Made by a program: the position numbers and the translations under genes. From Acidobacteriota bacterium (GTDB lineage: Bacteria > Acidobacteriota > Thermoanaerobaculia > Thermoanaerobaculales > Sulfomarinibacteraceae), in contig DAOWFV010000196.1 in the NCBI GenBank assembly GCA_030637805.1, forward strand, positions 1 through 6,377: 6,377 bases of DNA, in the 5' to 3' direction. Below are positions 1 to 5,320 of the stretch, piece by piece (within the stretch, counting starts at the first letter, position 1; each line of letters begins with the position of its first letter). Under the pieces are notes generated by a model. It did not search any database and was not told the origin of the DNA. It saw only the letters and a program-made list of their open reading frames with translations.

Positions 1-1
1 C

Positions 2-763
2 CTCGAGACTACCCACCACGGGTGGTGGTGGGGGGAGTGGCGCGGTGGTCCGAGGCAGCAACTGGTTGGCGCCCATCTGGAAGTTCAGGGCGGCCTGGGC
101 GAGTAGGGCGCCGTTGGACGCCTGCGTCAGGAGGTCATCCACCTCGGAGAGATAGACCCTGGCCTGGAGGACGTCCGCCTGGAGGATCATTCCCTGGGCG
201 GCGTACTGTTCGGCCAGTCTCACATGCTCGGCGGTGGTCGCCCTGGACTTTTCTAAAAGCGCCTCATGCTCCCGCGCCTTGGCGAGGTTGACGTACGCGG
301 TGATGGTTTCGAAGACCACGTGTTGGCGGGCGTGAGCCGATGTGTATTCCTCAGCGGTTGCCATCGATTCGGCCTGGCCGATGCGCGCTGCGAGCATGCC
401 GCCGGTGTAGATCGGCTGAGTGAGTTCGAGGCTCGTGATCCAGGTGGTGAGAGGATCCGGATTGTTAGGGTCGGAGAGGAAGAACTTCTCCATGTCGAAG
501 CGGCCCTGGTTGAGCTCCATGGCGAAGACCTCGGCCGGGTTGTTGGTGTAGCTGAAGGCCTCGCTCAGATCGAGCTGGAACCATCGGTGGCCCCGTGCCT
601 GATCGGCGCGGGAACCTGCCGCCAATGCACGCTCCTGAGCCGCCAGTATCTCCGGGTTGTTGACCAGCGCCGCTTCCACCGCAGCGTCCAGAGTCAGTTC
701 CTGGGCCATCGGCGCGGTGGCCGCAAGCAGAGAGAGCACAATCGTGAGAGGGTAGGCTCGCAT
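2..763 (-). CDS. TolC-family outer-membrane efflux protein (partial, N-terminal 254 residues)
   Basis: This is the N-terminal part of an outer-membrane channel of the TolC family, the outer component of tripartite efflux pumps or type I secretion systems; its 3' end lies beyond the left window edge. The protein begins with a Sec signal peptide of about 20 residues (MRAYPLTIVLSLLAATAPMA, probable cleavage before QELTL). The TolC signature follows at once: LTLDAAVEAALVNNPEILAA, then LELTQPIYTGGML near residue 120, and long amphipathic Ala/Gln/Glu-rich helices (AYVNLAKAREHEALLEKS; LQADVLQARVYLSEVDDLL), ending in a proline-rich stretch at the edge. The ATG at 763 is well supported: GGAGG lies at 770-774 with a 6-nt spacer, and a promoter lies just upstream. 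No inner-membrane pump or periplasmic adaptor gene is visible, so substrate and partner are unknown; they may lie to the left. Family assignment is secure, the exact subfamily is not. Confidence 0.93.
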   Translation of the reverse strand, partial: MRAYPLTIVLSLLAATAPMAQELTLDAAVEAALVNNPEILAAQERALAAGSRADQARGHRWFQLDLSEAFSYTNNPAEVFAMELNQGRFDMEKFFLSDPNNPDPLTTWITSLELTQPIYTGGMLAARIGQAESMATAEEYTSAHARQHVVFETITAYVNLAKAREHEALLEKSRATTAEHVRLAEQYAAQGMILQADVLQARVYLSEVDDLLTQASNGALLAQAALNFQMGANQLLPRTTAPLPPPPPVVGSLE

Positions 764-789
764 AGCAATCCTCCATATAACCATTTAGG

Positions 790-817
790 AATATACAGAG
801 ATTCTTCCGCCTGTCAA
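790..817 (-). promoter_or_regulatory. Sigma-70-type promoter of the tolC-like gene
   Basis: On the minus strand a perfect -35 TTGACA (812-817) is followed, after a 16-bp spacer, by TATATT (790-795; 5 of 6 matches to TATAAT). Transcription would start near 783, giving a leader of about 20 nt that contains the GGAGG ribosome binding site at 770-774. The spacing to the start codon makes this the best promoter in the window. It implies that the gene is transcribed separately from the histidine kinase gene upstream of it. Confidence 0.75.
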
Positions 818-823
818 CCCCTG

Positions 824-879
824 AGGTCGCAGGTCACAGGTCACAGGCTGCATGTCACAGGCTGCAGGTCGCAGGTTGC
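824..879. repeat. Degenerate 7-bp tandem array, unit AGGTCAC
   Basis: Eight consecutive 7-bp units without gaps: AGGTCGC, AGGTCAC, AGGTCAC, AGGCTGC, ATGTCAC, AGGCTGC, AGGTCGC, AGGTTGC. The phase is kept exactly through all eight while the units differ mainly at positions 4-6, as in an old array that has diverged. It sits directly upstream of the -35 element of the tolC-like promoter. It is intergenic and has no obvious coding role. Confidence 0.85.
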
Positions 880-951
880 ACCAAGATGCTCGATTGGACT
901 CCTGCGATGCCAGACCCTATTTGAAACTCCCTTGAGTTATTCGATGAAACT

Positions 952-1041
952 CGAGACCTGAGACCTGAGACCTTACCTGAGACCTGAGACCTGAGACCTT
1001 GCCTGAGACCTTACCTGAGACCTGAGACCTGAGACCTTAAC
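952..1041. repeat. Tandem TGAGACC heptamer array with 5-bp interrupters
   Basis: Nine perfect TGAGACC units (starting at 959, 966, 978, 985, 992, 1004, 1016, 1023 and 1030) plus one variant CGAGACC (952). They are interrupted by the pentamers TTACC (973, 1011), TTGCC (999) and TTAAC (1037). The order of unit lengths is 7-7-7-5, 7-7-7-5, 7-5, 7-7-7-5. The array is therefore three copies of a 26-bp higher-order unit and one 12-bp partial copy. It lies about 80 bp downstream of the histidine kinase stop codon. Confidence 0.93.
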
Positions 1042-1093
1042 TGATGCATCGCCGTCCGCAGCAGACACCCGGCGAGATATGCGGGCCCAACAG

Positions 1094-1129
1094 CTCGATT
1101 GAAGAACAGCCCGAGGTAGGTCAATCGAG
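1094..1129. other. Inverted repeat across the histidine kinase stop codon
   Basis: CTCGATTG (1094-1101) and CAATCGAG (1122-1129) are perfect 8-bp inverted copies separated by 20 nt; the right-hand arm overlaps the kinase stop codon (1121-1123). No T-run follows on the minus strand, so this is not a convincing intrinsic terminator. It may be an mRNA 3'-end stem or a chance match. Confidence 0.35.
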
Positions 1130-3622
1130 ATTCGCGACTTCGCGGTCGGCGCTGAACTCCTGCAACAGGAGGCGCGCGGTGGTGCCCCTTTCGACGCCGG
1201 CACTCTCCAACGCGAGCGTGCCTCCCATGAGTTCGGCGAGACGGCGGGAGATGGTGAGGCCGAGGCCGGTCCCACCGTGCTCTCGAGTGGTGGAACCGTC
1301 GACCTGGTAGAAGGAGGAGAAAATCTTCTCCAGCTCGGATTCGGAGATGCCGATACCGGTGTCCTCGACGGTAAAGACGACCTCCCCCTCGTTGGCGCTG
1401 CAGTCGATCGTGATCGTGCCGCCGCGCATGGTGAACTTCATGGCATTGGAGAGCAGATTGGTGAAGATCTGAAGGGTCCGGTCCGGGTCGGACCAGACCA
1501 CCAGCCTGGTGTCGGGGCTGCCGACGCGAAATTCGAGGCCCTGACTCTTCATCTGGTGCTGGAACAGGGTCTGTAATTCCTGGAAAACGGTGCGTGCCGG
1601 TACCGGGGCGTGATGGACCTCGAAACGCCCGGCCTCGATTTTTGCCAGGTCGAGCACATCGTTGATGATGTTGAGAAGTTTCTCCGCGGACTCGTGGGCG
1701 ATCTGCAGGAATTCCTGTTGTTTTTCGGGATCCTTCACCGTTCCGTCCATGATCAGGCGGAGGAAACCGATGATCGCGGTGAGTGGTGTCCGCAGCTCGT
1801 GGGAGGTGTTGGCGAGAAACTCCGACTTGAGCCGCGAGGCCTCGAAGGCCAGCGCCCGCTGCTCGTCCAGTTCGCGCACCAGCTGCGCAAGATAGACGGC
1901 ACCGCCGAGAAGAAAGCCGACCTGGGTCAGCATGTCGACGTCCTCGGCGGCAAGATCGGGCGGGGCGCTGGAGGTCGTGAGGATGACACCCACCGAGCGA
2001 CCGGCCGCCATCAGGGGTAGGTAGCTGAGATTGCGGATCTCATGCTCGGCCGCGAGCCAGTCGGCGAGCTCCTCGGGGAGGGCCTCCGCGGGCGTCGTGG
2101 CCTGGGGGATACCGTCGCGGAAGGCGAGCCAGCACGGATGTTCTCCGGCCCGGATGGGATGGAAACGCGCCTCTTCGAAGGCGTCGCCCCCCGGGCCCGC
2201 TCGAGCGGCAAGCTGAAGCCCGCTGCTGTCCGGGAGCGGCCGGTAGAGCAGCACAGAGCGCATGGGGAAGATGTCGCGGCCCAACTCGAGGAAGTGGTCG
2301 AGGATCCGCTGCTCCTCCACCTCGCCGGCCACCGTCTGCGCCACGTTCGAGAGGAAGGCCAACCGCGTCTGCCGTGCCTCGGCTGCGCGCCGCGCGAGCT
2401 GCAGGTCGGTGACGTCGGTCGCCACGACCTGGATCAGGGTCTCGCCAACCACCGGATCCACGACCGGGTGCATCTGCGTGTTGAGCCAGTGCACCCCTCC
2501 CTCGATGTCCTCGATCCGCACCACTTCCTCCCACGACTGGCGGCCCTCCTCGAGCACCGAGGGGATGGCGGCATAGACCTGTGGCCGGTGGTTGGGGTGG
2601 ATCCGCTCCAGCCAGGCGGGGCCCTCACTGCCGTCTCCGAGACCGTGGGGCACCGCGAACAGAGTGCTTGCAGCCCGGTTGGCGTAGCGGAGGTTTCTTT
2701 CCCGGTCGACCGACAGCACCAGGACCGGAAGGGTGTCGAGGAGAATCTCCATTCTCCGGCGCAGGCGCTTGAGGCGGACGGCGAGAGCGGTCTGTGACTC
2801 CAGCAGATTGACGTTTTCGAGCACAGCCCCGATTGTCGGCGTTGCGAGGCTGAATGCGAGCAGCACATACCCCCACATGAACGGGCTGTCGTAGGGTTCC
2901 CGGGACCAGGAAAGGTCGACGTGGGCGAGGGCGGTGAAGAGGAAGCCTGCTCCGAGCCAGAGTTCACGGCGTTGGCGCTGCTCGCCCGCTCCGAGCAACG
3001 GTACCGCGGCGGCGAGGAGGAAGAGGGCGGCCAGGCCGGCCTCGACGGAATCAATGCCGAGACCGAATTCGGTTGTCGGTAGGCGCTCCAGGAGGGCCCA
3101 GATCACCACCGCGAACGCGAGGGCCGCCACGGTGCGCGACCTTCCCCTGCTCTGCCCGTGGTCCTCTCCGCCTCTGAAGGTGAAGAGGAGAATGGTCGCC
3201 GCCAGGGTCTGAGACAACACCCATGAGATACGGACGAAAGTGTCCCGGAGGTCCGGTGACAGGGCCAGCGCGTGCACCGTCAGCAGGAACGCGAAATGGC
3301 AGGCGATCGGTAGAAAGACGTTTTTCACCTGGCGGTCGAAGGGGTCGCCGAGGAGCCGCCAGCGGATGTGGAAGAACCAGGTGGCGAGGGCTGCCAGGAA
3401 GGCGTTGACCGCGGCCAGGAGCAAGAACTCCGTGTGGTCGCCTCGCCACTGGACCGTTACCTGGATTCCGGCGACGGCCAGACCCGCCACCGCCACACCG
3501 AGCACCGCCACCAGACGGGCGGCCGGCGCCATGATTTCGCTGGCGGCGAGTACGCGGCCGGTCTCCCTCTCGAAATCGTCGGCCGGAGCGCGGCGCGCGG
3601 GGCGTTTCTCGGGTTTCGGCAC
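1121..3622 (-). CDS. Membrane-bound PAS-GAF sensor histidine kinase
   Basis: An 833-residue two-component sensor kinase that autophosphorylates on His and passes the phosphate to an unidentified response regulator. Order, numbered from the GTG start: a basic N-terminal tail (1-30); about eight hydrophobic segments (roughly 33-270); PAS (about 290-407); GAF-like (about 417-582); HisKA with the H-box SHELRTPLTAIIGF (His608); HATPase with N-box NLLSNAMKF (Asn722, Asn726), EDTGIGI (Asp754), the F-box FSSFYQVD and GGTGLGL (783-789). There is no C-terminal receiver domain and no response regulator gene in the window. The frame is open to a TTG at 3691, but that TTG lies inside a heptamer repeat and the added codons look non-coding. 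Strong third-position GC begins near the GTG at 3622, which sits 6 nt after a TATACT. An ATG at 3532, just before the first membrane helix, is the alternative. No Shine-Dalgarno sequence precedes either. The kinase assignment is certain; the signal is unknown. Confidence 0.95.
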   Translation of the reverse strand: MPKPEKRPARRAPADDFERETGRVLAASEIMAPAARLVAVLGVAVAGLAVAGIQVTVQWRGDHTEFLLLAAVNAFLAALATWFFHIRWRLLGDPFDRQVKNVFLPIACHFAFLLTVHALALSPDLRDTFVRISWVLSQTLAATILLFTFRGGEDHGQSRGRSRTVAALAFAVVIWALLERLPTTEFGLGIDSVEAGLAALFLLAAAVPLLGAGEQRQRRELWLGAGFLFTALAHVDLSWSREPYDSPFMWGYVLLAFSLATPTIGAVLENVNLLESQTALAVRLKRLRRRMEILLDTLPVLVLSVDRERNLRYANRAASTLFAVPHGLGDGSEGPAWLERIHPNHRPQVYAAIPSVLEEGRQSWEEVVRIEDIEGGVHWLNTQMHPVVDPVVGETLIQVVATDVTDLQLARRAAEARQTRLAFLSNVAQTVAGEVEEQRILDHFLELGRDIFPMRSVLLYRPLPDSSGLQLAARAGPGGDAFEEARFHPIRAGEHPCWLAFRDGIPQATTPAEALPEELADWLAAEHEIRNLSYLPLMAAGRSVGVILTTSSAPPDLAAEDVDMLTQVGFLLGGAVYLAQLVRELDEQRALAFEASRLKSEFLANTSHELRTPLTAIIGFLRLIMDGTVKDPEKQQEFLQIAHESAEKLLNIINDVLDLAKIEAGRFEVHHAPVPARTVFQELQTLFQHQMKSQGLEFRVGSPDTRLVVWSDPDRTLQIFTNLLSNAMKFTMRGGTITIDCSANEGEVVFTVEDTGIGISESELEKIFSSFYQVDGSTTREHGGTGLGLTISRRLAELMGGTLALESAGVERGTTARLLLQEFSADREVANLD

Positions 3623-3628
3623 GACCCG

Positions 3629-3634
3629 AGTATA
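3629..3634 (-). promoter_or_regulatory. Candidate -10 element for a leaderless kinase transcript
   Basis: TATACT on the minus strand (5 of 6 matches to TATAAT) ends 6 nt before the GTG proposed as the kinase start at 3622. A transcript started from it would begin at or next to the start codon, which would explain the missing Shine-Dalgarno sequence. No good -35 element is visible at the expected distance, so the assignment is tentative. Confidence 0.35.
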
Positions 3635-3682
3635 CCGTCGGGTGTCGCCATTTTTCCTGAGCTTGAGTATTCCCGGTGTTCG

Positions 3683-3717
3683 AATTCTCAATTCTCAATT
3701 TTGAATTCTCAATTGCC
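3683..3717. repeat. 7-bp tandem array, unit AATTCTC
   Basis: Five contiguous 7-bp units, each beginning with AATT: AATTCTC, AATTCTC, AATTTTG, AATTCTC, AATTGCC. The array is AT-rich in GC-rich surroundings and lies upstream of the histidine kinase gene. The kinase frame runs into it and picks up a TTG from the repeat, which is why the longest open frame should not be taken as the gene. Confidence 0.85.
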
Positions 3718-3774
3718 GGCATCGTGACCGGCCGCAGGCACCGCGTCCCGAACAACGCGAGCGTTCCCCGCGCC

Positions 3775-3805
3775 GAAAATTCCGAATTCCGAATTCCGAA
3801 TTTTC
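3775..3805. repeat. 7-bp tandem array, unit AATTCCG, forming a near-palindrome
   Basis: Three perfect AATTCCG units (3778-3784, 3785-3791, 3792-3798) followed by AATTTTC (3799-3805). Taken with the preceding GAA, the 31-bp block is almost self-complementary about position 3790: eight outer pairs (GAAAATTC with GAATTTTC), one C:C mismatch, then further pairs. It starts 25 bp past the peroxiredoxin stop codon and, on the minus strand, ends in AATTTTC. It could act as a weak AT-rich transcript-end hairpin. It has the same 7-bp period as the other arrays in the window. Confidence 0.85.
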
Positions 3806-3829
3806 CCGTCGCTGAGCCTGCGGTCCAGA

Positions 3830-4387
3830 TCAGTCGGGAGGATCGGAAGCGGCAGCGACCCCCCGGTAGTCCTCGATGACCTGCGCGGCATGCGTGTCGG
3901 GATCGACCTTCGGGTAGGCCACCAGGACATTCCCGTCAGAGCCGACGAGGTAGGAGATTCGTTTCGCGAACGGGATCAGGGTTCGTGCCGCGCCCACCGC
4001 TTTCGCCAGCTCGTGGTCGCGGTCCGAAAGCAGCCGGAAGGGCAGAGCGTTCTTCTCCGCGAAGCGACGGTTCGCCTCCGGAGAGTCATAGGAGACGCCG
4101 AGCACCTCCACCCCCATCCGTTCGAGCTCTTCCCAGCTGTCCCGCAGCCGGCTGGCCTCCAGCGTTCAGCCGGGGGTGTCGGCCTTGGGGTAGAAAAAGA
4201 GCAGAAACGGGCGGCCGGCGAGATCCGCAGTATTTACGGTGGAGCCGTCGTGGGCCTCGAGCTCGAAGGTAACGAAGGGCTGTCCAGCTTGCAGCATTTC
4301 CTCTTCTCCGTCGGCGTACCCGGTAGCGGTTAACAAAAGCGTGACGATAAAGACCACTTTCCACCGGGTGTGGCCGTTCGTATTCAT
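3830..4387 (-). CDS. Exported selenocysteine-containing PrxQ/BCP-type peroxiredoxin
   Basis: A thioredoxin-fold peroxidase that reduces H2O2 or organic hydroperoxides. One reading frame of 185 residues is interrupted only by a TGA at 4166-4168 (residue 74). That TGA stands exactly where the peroxidatic Cys belongs: FFYPKADTPG-U-TLEASRLRDSW matches the family motif PxxxTxx(C/U) with Pro67 and Thr71. Downstream the frame stays typical of the family (MGVEVLGVSYDSPEANRRFA; ALPFRLLSDRDHELAKAVGA; KRISYLVGSDGNVL, with Arg143 the probable catalytic Arg). Selenocysteine is therefore the best reading. The resolving-Cys position of BCP/PrxQ (five residues on) is Ser79, and the protein has no Cys at all. 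A Sec signal peptide (WKVVFIVTLLLTATGYA) indicates a periplasmic or membrane-attached location. Start: ATG 4387 with a weak GGA 4 nt upstream; ATG 4396 is equally possible. The gene is divergent from the HU gene. A nonsense mutation or sequencing error is the alternative reading. Confidence 0.87.
4133..4165 (-). promoter_or_regulatory. Candidate bacterial SECIS region after the in-frame TGA
   Basis: Immediately 3' of the TGA, the minus-strand mRNA can fold as CCAG (4155-4152), an unpaired CCGG, CUG (4147-4145), loop CGGGA (4144-4140), CAG (4139-4137), CUGG (4136-4133). The apical loop begins 21 nt after the UGA and has a G in its first two positions, fitting the general description of bacterial SECIS elements (a hairpin shortly downstream with a G-containing apical loop). 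A competing hairpin, GCUGG-AGG-CCAGC (4163-4151), lies closer to the UGA. The fold was done by eye. Bacterial SECIS elements have weak consensus, so this supports but does not prove selenocysteine insertion. Confidence 0.5.
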
Positions 4388-4453
4388 GATATCCATGACA
4401 CCAGGGAGAACACGAGCCGTTGTGATCGAAATTCCATGGGGAGTCCGGTTGCC

Positions 4454-4490
4454 TTGACCGGGCCCGAGAGGCCGCGGTAGGGTATCGGGC
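4454..4490 (+). promoter_or_regulatory. Candidate promoter of the HU gene with an inverted repeat
   Basis: TTGACC (4454-4459; 5 of 6 to TTGACA) is followed after 18 bp by TAGGGT (4478-4483; weak -10, 3 of 6 matches). Transcription would start about 25 bp before the HU start codon. GCCCGA (4462-4467) and TCGGGC (4485-4490) form a perfect 6-bp inverted repeat around the -10 element, a possible operator or chance. No clear promoter for the divergent peroxiredoxin gene is visible in this gap. Confidence 0.4.
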
Positions 4491-4514
4491 GAGCGAACGA
4501 TCCGAGGAGGAATC

Positions 4515-4787
4515 ATGGCTGGAAAGGCTGACATCGTGGACCGAGTGGCGGAACTCACAGGCTACCCCAAAACCCAGGTGGCGATGAGCTACGACCTTCT
4601 CTTCGAACTAATGTGTGAGGCGCTGATTGTCGATGACAAAGTGACGGTCCCGAACTTCGGCACCTTCCAGGTCTCCCAGCGACCCGCTCGTATCGGACGC
4701 AACCCCGCTACCGGTGAACCGATCAACATCGCCGCCTCGAAGAGTGTGCGCTTCAAGGTCTCCAAAAACCTCAAAGAGAGGCTCTAA
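4515..4787 (+). CDS. HU-family nucleoid DNA-binding protein
   Basis: A 90-residue histone-like protein that binds and bends DNA as a dimer and helps organise the nucleoid. It is of normal length for HU/IHF and has the full fold: N-terminal helices (KADIVDRVAELTGYPKTQVAMSYDLLFELMCEAL), the conserved turn VPNFGTFQV, the beta-arm with RPARIGRNPATGEPINIAAS (including the conserved Arg-Asn-Pro-x-Thr-Gly and the intercalating Pro), and the C-terminal helix VRFKVSKNLKERL. The ATG has an excellent AGGAGG at 4505-4510, 4 nt upstream. It is divergent from the peroxiredoxin gene and convergent with the next gene, whose stop codon is 18 bp away; no clear terminator is visible in that gap. Whether it is HU or an IHF-like paralogue cannot be decided here. 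Confidence 0.96.
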   Translation: MAGKADIVDRVAELTGYPKTQVAMSYDLLFELMCEALIVDDKVTVPNFGTFQVSQRPARIGRNPATGEPINIAASKSVRFKVSKNLKERL

Positions 4788-4805
4788 AGCACCCTCCAGA
4801 TCGCC

Positions 4806-5234
4806 CTATTGAGGTACCAACCGGCGTCCGAGCAGAAGCGAAATTTCCTCCTCGAGGGACATCGCCGGTTCCTCCTCGTTTCGCCGCCACAGCCAGTCAA
4901 CCTTCACCTGTTGCCTGCTAACGTCGATGCCTGCCTCCATGGTCGCGGCGAGCACCTCGACGGGAACGCCGTGTTGCGCCTTCACACGGATGGCGACACC
5001 GTTCACCCGTTCCAGGCCGGGTTGGGTCCCACGCATGACCCAGGCCTGCTGCTGGTTGAACGCGGCCGTCAGGCGTCCCATCGGGGAGTTCCACTCGGCG
5101 AGGCGAGCCTCGGTGCGGGGGTCCGGCCGCGGTGCCAGCGAGATGCTTTTGAGGTTGAGGGAGAACTCCACATCGCCGGCGCCGGAAAAAACCGGCGTGG
5201 CGAGGATCGCGATGATGATGAGAGCACGTCGCAT
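4806..5234 (-). CDS. Small exported protein of unknown function
   Basis: A 142-residue protein I do not recognise. It begins with a Sec signal peptide (MRRALIIIAILATPVFSGAG, likely cleavage around residues 18-20). The mature part is hydrophilic, without cysteines or further membrane segments. It has a central basic, beta-like stretch (ERVNGVAIRVKAQHGVPVEVLAATMEAGIDVSRQ shortened here to its key parts GVAIRVKAQHG and VPVEVLAATMEAG) and an acidic helix near the C-terminus (EEEPAMSLEEEISLLLGRR). Codon use looks coding, with GC-rich third positions. The start chosen is ATG 5234, preceded by GGGA with a 6-nt spacer; a TTG at 5246 would add four residues. It is divergent from the M1 peptidase gene, with a gap of about 80 bp. 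Function is unknown; a periplasmic role is inferred from the signal peptide. Confidence 0.75.
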   Translation of the reverse strand: MRRALIIIAILATPVFSGAGDVEFSLNLKSISLAPRPDPRTEARLAEWNSPMGRLTAAFNQQQAWVMRGTQPGLERVNGVAIRVKAQHGVPVEVLAATMEAGIDVSRQQVKVDWLWRRNEEEPAMSLEEEISLLLGRRLVPQ

Positions 5235-5300
5235 TATTCGTCCCAATCCCTAATGTAGTCCTTCTGTGCTTCGATGGCCAGGACAAGCTCCAAGCTCGGA

Positions 5301-5320
5301 TACACTCCTCGGGTGAGGAG
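5301..5320 (+). promoter_or_regulatory. Start-site hairpin and -10-like TACACT of the M1 peptidase gene
   Basis: CTCCTC (5305-5310) and GAGGAG (5315-5320) form a perfect 6-bp inverted repeat with the 4-nt loop GGGT, placing the GTG start codon (5313) partly in the loop. Overlapping its left edge, TACACT (5301-5306) resembles a -10 element and ends 6 nt before the GTG. If the RNA starts further upstream, the hairpin would mask the start; if it starts at the GTG, the message would be leaderless. Confidence 0.3.

Larger units (their letters stand above)
764..1120. other. Gene-free spacer with two heptamer arrays
   Basis: This 357-bp gap lies between the end of the histidine kinase gene and the start of the tolC-like gene, both on the minus strand. 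It holds the tolC leader and promoter (764-817), a degenerate heptamer array (824-879), about 70 bp of unremarkable sequence (880-951) with one small hairpin AACTC-CCTT-GAGTT at 925-938, a second heptamer array (952-1041), and about 50 bp leading to the kinase stop codon that carry one arm of an inverted repeat. I see no RNA gene and no credible small coding region. The open frames crossing it are repeat-derived (for example repeated SQV-like residues). Confidence 0.7.

Noticed and set aside
266..961. Plus-strand open frame of 231 residues over the left end
   Set aside because: It is the shadow of the tolC-like gene, running on into the repeat arrays; the opposite strand has the signal peptide, ribosome binding site and TolC motifs.
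952..1041. CRISPR array
   Set aside because: Units are only 7 bp and contiguous, with 5-bp interrupters and no unique spacers of CRISPR length; there are no cas genes.
3457..3651. ATG at 3651 with AGGA upstream, in another frame (64 residues)
   Set aside because: The ribosome binding site looks good, but the product runs in the wrong frame within the kinase N-terminal coding region and shows no family features.
3623..3691. TTG at 3691 as the histidine kinase start
   Set aside because: The TTG is part of the AATTCTC heptamer array, and the 23 extra codons lack the strong GC third-position bias seen from the GTG at 3622 onward.
3830..4387. Peroxiredoxin as a frameshifted or nonsense-mutated pseudogene
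   Set aside because: Both halves are in the same frame, so there is no frameshift. The stop is TGA and lies exactly on the catalytic residue, and no other disruption exists. A point mutation or read error cannot be fully excluded from one sequence.
4388..4558. Extended peroxiredoxin start at 4558
   Set aside because: It would overlap the HU coding region and place a non-conserved 57-residue extension before an obvious signal peptide.
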